Assembly (NCBI RefSeq): GCF_039534085.1
Contig: NZ_BAAAUT010000020.1
Location: forward strand, 51,801-115,800
Direction of reading: 5' to 3'
Length of the DNA: 64,000 bases
Origin: Planomonospora_B alba
GTDB lineage: Bacteria > Actinomycetota > Actinomycetes > Streptosporangiales > Streptosporangiaceae
The notes under the pieces are model-generated. The model was not told the origin of the DNA, did not search any database, and saw only the letters and a list, made by a program, of their open reading frames with translations. This document shows, one piece after another, positions 39,423 to 47,380 of this stretch (its first letter is position 1; the number at the start of each line of letters is the position of its first letter). A program made the position numbers and the translations under genes.

Positions 39423-41687
39423 CTAGAGCTTCTCCAGGGGCGCGTAGGCCAGGACGAGGGTCTTCTCGCCGCCGCTCCCGAAGTCGACCTTCGCCTTGTC
39501 CCCGTCGCACGACACGACCGTGCCCAGGCCGTACTGGTCGTGGGTGACGCGGTCCCCCGGCCTGAGGTCGGGGATCTTCCGGCCGCCGGCCTTGCGCGCG
39601 GCGGAGGCCGTGCGGGAGGGCTCTCGGCGGGTCGCGGCCGTCCAGGCGTTCTTCTTCGGGTCGGTCCGCCACTCGAGGAGGTCCTGCGGGATCTCCGCGA
39701 CGAACCGGGAGACCGGGTTGAACGACGGCGAGCCCCACGAGCTGCGGACCGCCGCCCGGGACAGGTAGAGGCGCTGCTGCGCCCGGGTGATGCCGACGTA
39801 GGCCAGGCGGCGCTCCTCCTCCAGCTCCTTCGGCTCGCCGAGGGAGCGCATGTGCGGGAAGACGCCGTCCTCCAGGCCGGTCAGGAAGACCACCGGGAAC
39901 TCCAGCCCCTTGGCCGTGTGCAGGGTCATCAGCGTGACCACGCCCTGCCCGCCGTCGGCCTCCGGGATCTGGTCGGCGTCGGCCACCAGCGAGACCTGCT
40001 CCAGGAACTCCACCAGCTTGCCCGCCCCGCCCTCGGGATCGGCCTCCTCGAACTCCGAGGCGACCGAGACGAGCTCGTCGAGGTTCTCCAGGCGGCCGGC
40101 GTCCTGCGGGTCCTCGGAGTTCTCCAGCTCGGCCCGGTAGCCGGTGCGCTCCAGCACCTCCTGGGCCAGCACCGACGGGGGCGCGCTCTCCGCCTTGGCC
40201 GCCAGGTCGGAGAGGAGCGCGACGAACTCCCTGATCGCCTTGGCCGAGCGGGTGGCCATGCCCGGCGCCTCGTCCGCCCGGCGCAGCGCCTCGGCGAACG
40301 GGATGCGCTCACGGGCCGCGAACGCCTCCACCATCGCCTCGGCCCGGTCGCCGATGCCGCGCTTGGGCACGTTGAGGACGCGGCGCAGCGAGACCACGTC
40401 GCCGGGATTGGCCAGCACCCGCAGGTAGGCCAGCAGGTCGCGGACCTCCTTGCGCTCGTAGAAGCGCACCCCGCCCACCACCTTGTACGGCAGGCCCGTC
40501 CGGATGAACGTCTCCTCGAAGACGCGGGAGGCGGCGTTGGTCCGGTAGAACACGGCCACCTGGCCGGGGGTCACGCCCTCGGTGTCGGTGAGCCGGTCGA
40601 CCTCCTGCGCGACGAACATGGCCTCGTCGTGCTCGTCGTCGGCGACGTAGCCGACGATCTTCGGGCCGGGGCCCTGGTCGGACCAGAGGTTCTTGGGCTT
40701 GCGGCTCTCGTTGCGCGAGATCACCGCGTTGGCCGCGGACAGGATCGTCTGGGTGGAGCGGTAGTTCTGCTCCAGCAGGATCGTCTTGGCGTCCGGGTAG
40801 TCGCGCTCGAACTCCAGGATGTTGCGGATCGTCGCGCCGCGGAAGGCGTAGATCGACTGGTCGGCGTCGCCCACCACGCACAGCTCGGCGGGGGCGATGC
40901 CGGACGAGCCCTCCCGGACCAGCTCGCCGTCGGCGGTGCGCAGCTCGGGGCGGCCGACGAGCTCCCTGATCAGCATGTACTGCGCATGGTTGGTGTCCTG
41001 GTACTCGTCGACCATGACGTGCCGCCAGCGGCGGCGGTAGTGCTCGGCCACGCCGGGGAAGAGCTGCAGCAGCGTGACCGTCGTCATGATGAGGTCGTCG
41101 AAGTCCATCGCGCCGGCCTCGGTCAGCCGCTGCTGGTAGTTCTTGTAGGCCTCGGCGAGCGTGCGCTCCATGTGCGTGGCCGCCTGGGCCGCCGCGGTCT
41201 CGTAGTCGATCAGCTCGTTCTTGAAGTTGCTGACCTGCGCGGAGAAGGAGCGCGGCGGGTAGCGCTTGGGGTCGAGGTCCATCTCCCGGCAGACCATGGC
41301 CATCAGCCGCTGGGCGTCGGCCTGGTCGTAGATGGAGAAGCCGGAGGGGAAGCCCAGCCGCCTGGCCTCGCGGCGCAGGATCCGCACGCACGCGCTGTGG
41401 AAGGTCATCACCCACATCGCCGCGGACCGGGGACCGATCAGCCGGTCGACCCGCTCCTTCATCTCCTTGGCGGCCTTGTTGGTGAAGGTGATCGCGAGGA
41501 TCTCCTGCGGCTGCACCCCCCGCTCCGCCAGCAGGTAGGCGATCCGGTGGGTCAGCACCCGTGTCTTGCCCGAACCGGCTCCCGCCACGATGAGCAGCGG
41601 GCTGCCGTGGTGCACGACGGCATCGCGCTGCTGGGGGTTGAGCCCGTCGAGCAGCGGGTGGGTCAGGGAATCGGCTGGGATCGGCAC
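39423..41687 (-). CDS. pcrA: ATP-dependent DNA helicase PcrA/UvrD
   Basis: A 754-residue superfamily 1A 3'-5' helicase acting in repair and replication restart. All motifs are visible: Walker A VAGAGSGKTRVLTHRIA, motif Ia ITFTNKAAKEMKERV, motif II VDEYQDTN, motif III VVGDADQSIYAFRGA, motif IV LLEQNYRSTQTIL, motif V VTLMTLHTAKGLEFPVVFL and motif VI RRLAYVGITRAQQRLYL. The C-terminal region ends with the basic/Tudor-like tail RVTHDQYGLGTVVSCDGDKA typical of PcrA, which contacts RNA polymerase. GTG 41687 was chosen, with AGGGAGC upstream; a longer frame to 41795 is non-family sequence. Diverges from the PIG-L gene. Confidence 0.96.
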   Translation of the reverse strand: MPIPADSLTHPLLDGLNPQQRDAVVHHGSPLLIVAGAGSGKTRVLTHRIAYLLAERGVQPQEILAITFTNKAAKEMKERVDRLIGPRSAAMWVMTFHSACVRILRREARRLGFPSGFSIYDQADAQRLMAMVCREMDLDPKRYPPRSFSAQVSNFKNELIDYETAAAQAATHMERTLAEAYKNYQQRLTEAGAMDFDDLIMTTVTLLQLFPGVAEHYRRRWRHVMVDEYQDTNHAQYMLIRELVGRPELRTADGELVREGSSGIAPAELCVVGDADQSIYAFRGATIRNILEFERDYPDAKTILLEQNYRSTQTILSAANAVISRNESRKPKNLWSDQGPGPKIVGYVADDEHDEAMFVAQEVDRLTDTEGVTPGQVAVFYRTNAASRVFEETFIRTGLPYKVVGGVRFYERKEVRDLLAYLRVLANPGDVVSLRRVLNVPKRGIGDRAEAMVEAFAARERIPFAEALRRADEAPGMATRSAKAIREFVALLSDLAAKAESAPPSVLAQEVLERTGYRAELENSEDPQDAGRLENLDELVSVASEFEEADPEGGAGKLVEFLEQVSLVADADQIPEADGGQGVVTLMTLHTAKGLEFPVVFLTGLEDGVFPHMRSLGEPKELEEERRLAYVGITRAQQRLYLSRAAVRSSWGSPSFNPVSRFVAEIPQDLLEWRTDPKKNAWTAATRREPSRTASAARKAGGRKIPDLRPGDRVTHDQYGLGTVVSCDGDKAKVDFGSGGEKTLVLAYAPLEKL

Positions 41688-41836
41688 GCTCCCTAGGGTA
41701 GGGCGGGGCGCCGACAGCCGGGTCCACCCGCCGGAGGAATGCCCCCGGGGCCGGGAGCGGTTGTCATGATCGGAGGAACCGCCGGCACGGCACACGCACG
41801 GCGACGGCGCGGGACCGCGAGGCAGGAAGGGCCCAC

Positions 41837-42556
41837 ATGCTCCCTGAGAACGAGATCGGCCGCGTGCTCGCGGTGGTCGCGCACCCGGACGACGTCGACT
41901 TCGCCGCCGCGGCCACCGTCGCGCGGTTCACCGACCGGGGCGCCGAGGTGGTCTACTGCGTCGTCACCGACGGCGACGCGGGCGGCTTCGAGCGCCGCAC
42001 GGACGGCGGCGGCATGGCCGGGCTCCGCCGGGACGAGCAGCGGGCCGCCGCCGAGGTGGTGGGCGTGCGCGACCTGCGCTTCCTGGGCTACCGGGACGGC
42101 GTGGTGGAGCAGACCCTGGACCTGCGGCGCGACATCGCCCGGGTCATCCGCCAGGTCCGCCCCGACCTGGTCATCACCCACAGCCCCGAGCGCAACTACT
42201 CCTTCGTCGCGCCCAGCCACCCCGACCACCGGGCCGTCGGCGGCGCCGCCGTCGACGCCGTCTACCCGGACGCGCGCAACCCCTACGCCTTCCCCGGGCT
42301 GCTGCGTGAGGAGGGGCTGGCGGCGTGGACGGTCCGCGAGGTCTGGCTGGACGGGCACGAGACCCCGGACCACTACGTGGACGTCACCGGGACCTTCGAG
42401 CGCAAGCTCGCGGCGCTGCGCGCGCACGCGAGCCAGACCGCCCACGTCGAGGGCTTCGAGGAGTCCATCCGGGAGCACTTCTCCCGGATGGCGGAGCGGG
42501 CCGGGTTCGGTCCCGGCCGCTACGCCGAGGCGTTCAAGCGGGTCGTCACCGTCTGA
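41837..42556 (+). CDS. PIG-L family deacetylase
   Basis: A 239-residue zinc-dependent N-acetylglucosaminyl-type deacetylase, the family of MshB and BshB. Signature AHPDDVDFAAAATVARF with the A-H-P-D-D metal motif (15-19); DGDAGGF; RRDEQRAAAEVVGVRDL; and SPSHPDHR-like APSHPDHRAVGGAA with the second histidine pair (about 126-139). Family members deacetylate GlcNAc-inositol (mycothiol), antibiotic intermediates or lipids. Lone position gives no substrate; mycothiol MshB is usually longer (~290), so this is more likely a paralogue. ATG 41837 with GGAAGGG. Confidence 0.9.
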   Translation: MLPENEIGRVLAVVAHPDDVDFAAAATVARFTDRGAEVVYCVVTDGDAGGFERRTDGGGMAGLRRDEQRAAAEVVGVRDLRFLGYRDGVVEQTLDLRRDIARVIRQVRPDLVITHSPERNYSFVAPSHPDHRAVGGAAVDAVYPDARNPYAFPGLLREEGLAAWTVREVWLDGHETPDHYVDVTGTFERKLAALRAHASQTAHVEGFEESIREHFSRMAERAGFGPGRYAEAFKRVVTV

Positions 42557-42681
42557 CCCGCCCCGCCCGGCGGGCACGCCCCGCCCGGCCGCCGCCCCGG
42601 CCCGCCCGATACGGCGGCGCACCGGATCTCCCGGCACCCGTGCTCCGCCCCCGGCGTCCGGGGCCCGCGGGCGCGTGAGGG

Positions 42682-43443
42682 ATGCTCGTGCCCGTGAGCG
42701 CCATCGTCCCGTCCCCGGTCACCGCCGCCGTCGTCACCCTCCTCGCCCTCACCGGCGCCGCCGTCGCCCTGCTCGGCGGGCTCGGGCACGGCCGGGCCGT
42801 CCTCACCGCCTGCCTGCGCGCCGCGGTCCAGCTCGGCGCGGTCTCGCTGGTCATCCTGTGGGCCGTCGAGCGCCCCCTCGCCGCGGGCGCCTTCATCCTG
42901 GTCATGTACGGCGTGGCGAGCGTGACCGCGGGCCGCAGGATCACCGGCGGCGCGGCGGCCTGGTGGGCGGCCGTGCCCGTCGGCGCGGGAAGCCTGCCGG
43001 TCTTCCTGCTCCTGGCCGGCACCGGGACCGTCCCGCGGACCGGCATCGCGCTGATCCCGGTCGCGGGCATCCTGCTGGGCGGCTGCCTGACGGCCACCGC
43101 GCTGGCGGGGCGGCGCGCGGTCGACGAGCTGGCCCAGCGGCGCGGCGAGGTCGAGGCGGCGCTCGCGCTGGGCCTGGCCCCCCGGGACGCGGCCCTGGAG
43201 ATCTGCCGCCCGGCCGCGGCCCAGGCGCTGGTGCCCGCGCTGGACCAGACGAGGACCGCGGGGCTGGTCACGCTGCCGGGCGCGTTCGTCGGCATGCTCC
43301 TCGGCGGGGCGGACCCGCTCCACGCCGGCGTGGTCCAGCTCGTCGTGCTGGTCGCGCTGCTGGCCGCCGAGGCGGTGGCCGTGCTGATCACGGTCGAGCT
43401 GGCCGCGCGGGGGCGCCTGTCCGGGGCGGGTCTCCCGTCCTGA
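42682..43443 (+). CDS. FetB-like ABC transporter permease (UPF0014)
   Basis: A 253-residue polytopic protein with about seven helices. The family-diagnostic segment TRTAGLVTLPGAFVGMLLGG followed by ADPL (about 192-215) matches FetB/YbbM, implicated in iron export and oxidative-stress resistance with the ATPase FetA. RVLTACLRAAVQLGAVSLV-type N-terminal helices and the ALALGLAPRDAALEICRPAA loop also fit. No fetA-type ATPase is adjacent, so the partner must be elsewhere if it is functional. ATG 42682 preceded by GTGAGGG. Confidence 0.85.
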   Translation: MLVPVSAIVPSPVTAAVVTLLALTGAAVALLGGLGHGRAVLTACLRAAVQLGAVSLVILWAVERPLAAGAFILVMYGVASVTAGRRITGGAAAWWAAVPVGAGSLPVFLLLAGTGTVPRTGIALIPVAGILLGGCLTATALAGRRAVDELAQRRGEVEAALALGLAPRDAALEICRPAAAQALVPALDQTRTAGLVTLPGAFVGMLLGGADPLHAGVVQLVVLVALLAAEAVAVLITVELAARGRLSGAGLPS

Positions 43444-43491
43444 CCCGGGGGCCGGGAGCCTGCGGGAGAGGACCGGCGGGAGGGGGAGCCC

Positions 43492-44304
43492 TCATCCCCG
43501 TCCGGTGGCCCCGCCGGGAGACGGCCCGCGGGAGGGCCCCGGGGAGGAGCTCCGGGCGGCCGCGGCGGCGAGCCGGGCGAACAGGTAGCCCAGCGAGTTG
43601 GTGGCGACGTGCAGGAGGGCGGGGGCGGCGAGACCGCCCCTGCGGCGCAGCTCGCAGAAGAGCACTCCGGCCAGCCCCGTGGAGACCACGGAACCGGCCA
43701 CCACCCGGGCCAGGAGCGCCGGGTCCGGCGGCGGTGCGCTCCCCGGCGCGTCATCCTCCGCGGTGGCCTCCGCGGGCCCCTCCCCCGCGGCCAGGCCGCC
43801 GAGCGCGGGGTTGGCCGCGGCCATGTCCACGGAGGGGAGCACGTGCCAGAGGCCGAACAGGGCCGAGGAGACCGCGGTGGCCGCGGGCACGCCGCAGGAG
43901 CGGGCGAGCAGGCCGTACAGCACCCCGCGGAAGCCGACCTCCTCCAGCAGGACGGTGCCGACCGGCACCTGGAGCAGGGCCTCCTCCAGCACGCGGGCGC
44001 GGGACAGCGACAGGGCCCGTTCGTCGTGGAAGAAGCGGCGGGTGAACGGCACCGCCACGCCGGCCCCGTAGGCTCCGGCGACGCCCGCGGCGAGCGCCCC
44101 GCCGATCCGCAGGCCGCGCCGCCGCTCGGTGAAGCCCAGCTCGGTCCAGGAGAGCCCGGAGCGCCGGGCCAGGACCAGCAGAGCGCCGGTGGCCGCGGCC
44201 GAGGTCAGCGGGGCCAGGCGCGGGGCGAGGCGGTTGTTGAGCACGTTGGCCGCCGCCAGCACGGCCACCGCACCGGCGAGCACCGCCGCCCGTCTCCCGC
44301 CCAC
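43492..44304 (-). CDS. CPBP-family intramembrane metalloprotease
   Basis: A 270-residue polytopic protein with the CAAX/bacteriocin-processing Abi motifs: EEVGFRGVLYGLLAR (motif 1, E-E-x-x-x-R, about 121-135), FGLWHVLPS (motif 2, F-x-x-x-H, about 149-157) and LLHVATNSLGYLFARL (motif 3, H-x-x-x-N/D). A Gly/Ala/Pro-rich linker (about 165-200) and a Pro/Ser tail are unusual insertions. Roles include prenyl-protein or peptide processing; the substrate is unknown. GTG 44304 has GGGAGG upstream. Confidence 0.88.
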   Translation of the reverse strand: MGGRRAAVLAGAVAVLAAANVLNNRLAPRLAPLTSAAATGALLVLARRSGLSWTELGFTERRRGLRIGGALAAGVAGAYGAGVAVPFTRRFFHDERALSLSRARVLEEALLQVPVGTVLLEEVGFRGVLYGLLARSCGVPAATAVSSALFGLWHVLPSVDMAAANPALGGLAAGEGPAEATAEDDAPGSAPPPDPALLARVVAGSVVSTGLAGVLFCELRRRGGLAAPALLHVATNSLGYLFARLAAAAARSSSPGPSRGPSPGGATGRG

Positions 44305-44487
44305 GGCCGCCTCCCGACCGCCGGCTCCCTGCCGGCCCCGGTCCGACCTTACGGCGTCCGCGCTCCCGCCGCGCCGCCCCGCCGCGCCGCACCGGGATCC
44401 ACCGTCCCCGCCGCCCCGCCGCGCCGCGCCGCACCGCGCCGCCGTGTACGCCGCGCCGGAGCCCGTCCCCGCCGCGCGGGGTCCCGG

Positions 44488-44751
44488 TCATCCCGCGGCG
44501 CGCCGCCGCCATCCCGCGGGGAAGCGCAACCCGCGCCGCTCCCGTACGGTGAGCCCGCCCCAGATCCCGTCCGGCTCGGCGGCCCGTACCGCGTAGGCCC
44601 GGCAGTCGTCCAGCACCGGGCATCCGGCGCAGACCGCCTTGGCCCGCGCCTCCTGCTCGGCCGAGGGCGCCACCGGGAAGAACAGCTCGGGGTCGCTCCC
44701 CCGGCAGGCGCCCCGCGCGGCCCAGCCGATCTCGCGGACCATCCTGCGCAT
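44488..44751 (-). CDS. WhiB-like iron-sulphur regulator (Wbl)
   Basis: An 87-residue Wbl protein. The four cluster-binding cysteines are present at C16 (GACRGSDPELFFPV), C41 and C44 (AVCAGCPVLDDC) and C50, followed by the beta-turn EPDGIWGGLTVRERRGLR, which contacts the primary sigma factor, and a basic C-terminus for DNA binding. Wbl proteins are actinobacterial [4Fe-4S] regulators responding to redox or NO. ATG 44751 has GGAGG upstream. Which Wbl class (WhiB1-7) it belongs to is not clear; the short tail without an AT-hook argues against WhiB7. Confidence 0.92.
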   Translation of the reverse strand: MRRMVREIGWAARGACRGSDPELFFPVAPSAEQEARAKAVCAGCPVLDDCRAYAVRAAEPDGIWGGLTVRERRGLRFPAGWRRRAAG

Positions 44752-44895
44752 GTCCCCACCTCCCTGCCGGTCGCCGAGCCCTCAGACTAGGCGGGCCGCA
44801 CCGGCGCGGCATCAGCCTTCCGGTGGATTCACGGGTCACCACGGCGGCGTACGGCCGGCCCGCGGCGGCGGCCCGGCCGCGCAATCACCGCCGCC

Positions 44896-45009
44896 GTGGA
44901 CGGCGGCGACCGGGAGGGCGCCGCGCGGGAGGCCATGGGCCTGGCCCGCGCGGCCGAGGTGCTCCGCTCGGAGGTCTCGCGCTTCCTCGCCGTCATGCGC
45001 CAGGACTGA
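44896..45009 (+). pseudogene. Possible C-terminal remnant of a helical protein
   Basis: A 37-codon frame ending at TGA 45007-45009 reads VDGGDREGAAREAMGLARAA, then EVLRSEVSRFLAVMRQD. The amphipathic end (A-x-x-L-R-x-E-V-x-x-F-L) resembles the C-terminus of methyl-accepting chemotaxis proteins, and there is no start region upstream. This looks like a relic rather than a gene. It could equally be a small unrelated ORF. Confidence 0.3.
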
Positions 45010-45082
45010 CCCCCGGCTCACCCGCCGGGGCGCGCCGTACCCGGCGGGAGGGCGCGGGCCGTACCCGCGCGGGGGCCGCCGC

Positions 45083-45721
45083 CTAGACCAGCCTGCGGGC
45101 GGTGGCCCAGCGGGAGAGCTCGTGGCGGTTGGAGAGCTGGAGCTTGCGCAGCACGGACGAGACGTGGGTCTCCACCGTCTTGACCGAGATGAACAGCTCC
45201 TTGGCGATCTCCTTGTAGGCGTAGCCCCGGGCGATCAGCCGCAGGACCTCGCGCTCGCGCTGGGTCAGCGAGTCCAGCTCGGGGTCGATCGGCGGCGCCT
45301 CGGTGGAGGCGAAGGCGTCCAGCACGAACCCGGCCAGCCGCGGGGAGAAGACCGCGTCCCCCTCCGCCACCCGGCGGATCGCGTCGGTGAGCTCCCGGCC
45401 GCTGATGGTCTTGGTGACGTAGCCCCGGGCGCCGCCGCGGATCACCCCGATGACGTCCTCGGCGGCGTCGGAGACCGACAGCGCGAGGAAGCGGACCTGC
45501 GAGCCCGCGCCCAGCACGCGGCGGAGCACCTCCTGGCCCCCGCCCCCGGGCATGTGCACGTCGAGCAGGACCACGTCGGGCTGGAGCTCGGCGATCGCCC
45601 GCACCGCCGACTCCACGTCCTCGGCCTCCCCGACGACCTCGACCGAGTCGCCCAGCTCGGCGCGGACGCCGGAGCGGAACAACCGGTGGTCGTCGACGAT
45701 CAGAACCTTGATGGCGCCCAT
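45083..45721 (-). CDS. LuxR-family (NarL-type) response regulator
   Basis: A 212-residue regulator. Receiver domain: MGAIKVLIVDDHRLFRSGV with the acidic pair (about 10-11), phosphoacceptor Asp54 in VVLLDVHMPGGG, and K in GYVTKTISGREL (about 104). The C-terminal LuxR helix-turn-helix (LTQREREVLRLIARGYAYKE and VKTVETHVSSVLRKL, about 145-205) binds DNA. ATG 45721, preceded by GAGGGAG, was chosen over a GTG four codons upstream. It lies 76 bases downstream of the PspC-containing sensor kinase and is its obvious partner. Confidence 0.92.
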   Translation of the reverse strand: MGAIKVLIVDDHRLFRSGVRAELGDSVEVVGEAEDVESAVRAIAELQPDVVLLDVHMPGGGGQEVLRRVLGAGSQVRFLALSVSDAAEDVIGVIRGGARGYVTKTISGRELTDAIRRVAEGDAVFSPRLAGFVLDAFASTEAPPIDPELDSLTQREREVLRLIARGYAYKEIAKELFISVKTVETHVSSVLRKLQLSNRHELSRWATARRLV

Positions 45722-45797
45722 GTGCTCCCTCACCGCTCCTCGTTCACTCGCGCGGAACCCGTCCGCGCGGACGGTCCCGTCCCCGGCCGGCCCTGGC

Positions 45798-47063
45798 TCA
45801 CGAGCCCTCCAGCTTCATGGTGAGCATCACTTCCGTACCCTCGCCCGGTTCGGTGCGCACCCGGGCGCCGCCCCCGTTGCGCTCCATCCGCCCGATGATC
45901 GACTGGCGGATGCCCATCCGGTCCTCGGGCACCTCGCTCATGTCGAACCCGGCGCCCCGATCCCGCACGAAGATCACAACCTCACCCGGTTCCGCCTCCG
46001 CATAGACGGACACTACCGGCGCTCCGGAGTATTTCGCCGCGTTGACCATCGCCTGCCGGGCCGCCTGCACCATGGCCGACAGCTCCGGCGTCAGCGGGTG
46101 GTCCCCCACGCAGACGACCTCGATCGGCACCCCGTGGGCGTCCTCCTCCTCGGCCGCGACCCGCCGTACGGCCGCCGCCACCGACGCGTCGGCGTCCTGC
46201 TGCGGCTGGTAGAGCCAGTTGCGCAGCTCGCGCTCCTGCGAGCGGGCCAGCCGCATCACCTCGCGGGGGTCGTGCGCGTTGCGCTGGATCAGCGTCAGGG
46301 TGTGCAGCACCGAGTCGTGCACGTGCGCGGCGAACTCGGCCCGCTCCTCCTGCCGGATGCGCTCGCGGCGCTCCCGCTGCAGTTCCTTCCACAGGCCCGC
46401 CAGCCAGGGGGCGGCGATGAGCGCGACCCCGCCCACGACCACGAGGGTGAACAGGATGCCGGGGCGGGCCCTGCCCAGCTCGTTGTTGGCCGCGAGGAAG
46501 CCGATCGCGCCGATGACGACGAGCACCAGGCCCGCGACCGTGCGGACCCGGTTCTTGCGCGCCTGGCCGACGGTCGAGTCCATCCAGCGCCGGCGCCGGT
46601 CCGGGTCGGCCTGCTGCCAGAGGATCAGCGAGCCGATGCCGCCGACCGCGATCGGCCACGCGCCGACGCCGCCCGTCGAGGCGCCGGTGAGCCAGCCGAG
46701 CGCCAGCAGGGCCAGGCCGATCGCGCCGTAGGCGGCGACCTGGCTCCAGTCGCGCGCGGGCTCCCTGCCCTCGTACGGCTCGCGCGGCGTGAACATCCAC
46801 AGCGCCGCGTACGCCACGGCGCCGAACCCGTCCAGCACGGTGAGCAGCACGAACGCCAGCCGCAGCACGACCGGGTCGAGCCCGAGCTGGGCGGCGGCCC
46901 CCTGGGCCACCCCGGCCAGCAGCCGCCCCTCCACCGGCCGGACCAGCCGGGGGAGGCCGGCCCCCTCGGCGGGGGTGGGAGCGGGCACCGCGTCCTGGGC
47001 GCCCGGGCCTGGCGGGGGTGTCGTGTCCGCGGCGGGTCCGCGCGGCGTCTTTCGGTCAGCCAT
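45798..47063 (-). CDS. PspC-domain sensor histidine kinase
   Basis: A 421-residue sensor. A Pro-rich start; a PspC domain (about 47-92: RLLAGVAQGAAAQLGLDPVV then LRLAFVLLTVLDGF) with membrane helix; further helices (about 108-125, 133-150, 174-192, 203-222); a HisKA_3-like helix EFAAHVHDSVLHTLTLIQRN with the phosphoacceptor H249; and an HATPase_c domain with QAARQAMVNAAKYSG (N box) and VRDRGAGFD (G box). PspC links it to phage-shock-type envelope sensing. It feeds the adjacent NarL-type regulator and diverges from the PspC/LiaF-like operon at 47381, a likely target. Confidence 0.9.
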   Translation of the reverse strand: MADRKTPRGPAADTTPPPGPGAQDAVPAPTPAEGAGLPRLVRPVEGRLLAGVAQGAAAQLGLDPVVLRLAFVLLTVLDGFGAVAYAALWMFTPREPYEGREPARDWSQVAAYGAIGLALLALGWLTGASTGGVGAWPIAVGGIGSLILWQQADPDRRRRWMDSTVGQARKNRVRTVAGLVLVVIGAIGFLAANNELGRARPGILFTLVVVGGVALIAAPWLAGLWKELQRERRERIRQEERAEFAAHVHDSVLHTLTLIQRNAHDPREVMRLARSQERELRNWLYQPQQDADASVAAAVRRVAAEEEDAHGVPIEVVCVGDHPLTPELSAMVQAARQAMVNAAKYSGAPVVSVYAEAEPGEVVIFVRDRGAGFDMSEVPEDRMGIRQSIIGRMERNGGGARVRTEPGEGTEVMLTMKLEGS

Positions 47064-47380
47064 CGGATTCTCGGCACCGGCCCGCCGGTCGCACGACCGG
47101 CGGAGGCGCCGTCGCTCCTCTCAGGTAGAGCCCCGTCGTTGCGGCGGACGGGCCGGGCCGCCGTCCGCCACCGCGGGGAGGGCCGCGGGCCGCTCCCGCG
47201 CGGCGGGCGGAGAGTCACATCACCAGAATCGTCACACGGCGGCGGGCCGCGGCGCATCGGGCGTCCCCCTGACCCGTCCCTGATCCCCCCGGCCCGCCCC
47301 TGAGGTGAGGCTTTCTCCTCCGGGGCCGCTCAGGGGTCTCCCGGATGCGGCCGGGCCCGCGCAGGGGCGACGATGGGAGC
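47064..47380. other. Divergent promoter region between kinase and PspC gene
   Basis: No gene. The window near 47215-47240 (TCACATCACCAGAATCGTCA) is AT-richer than its surroundings and may hold divergent promoters or an operator for the NarL-type regulator; no clear dyad is seen. The first frames of the divergent genes define the borders. Confidence 0.4.

Noticed and set aside
41837..42556. Assignment of the PIG-L deacetylase as MshB of mycothiol synthesis
   Set aside because: It is shorter than typical MshB and no mycothiol gene adjoins; only the family call is supported.
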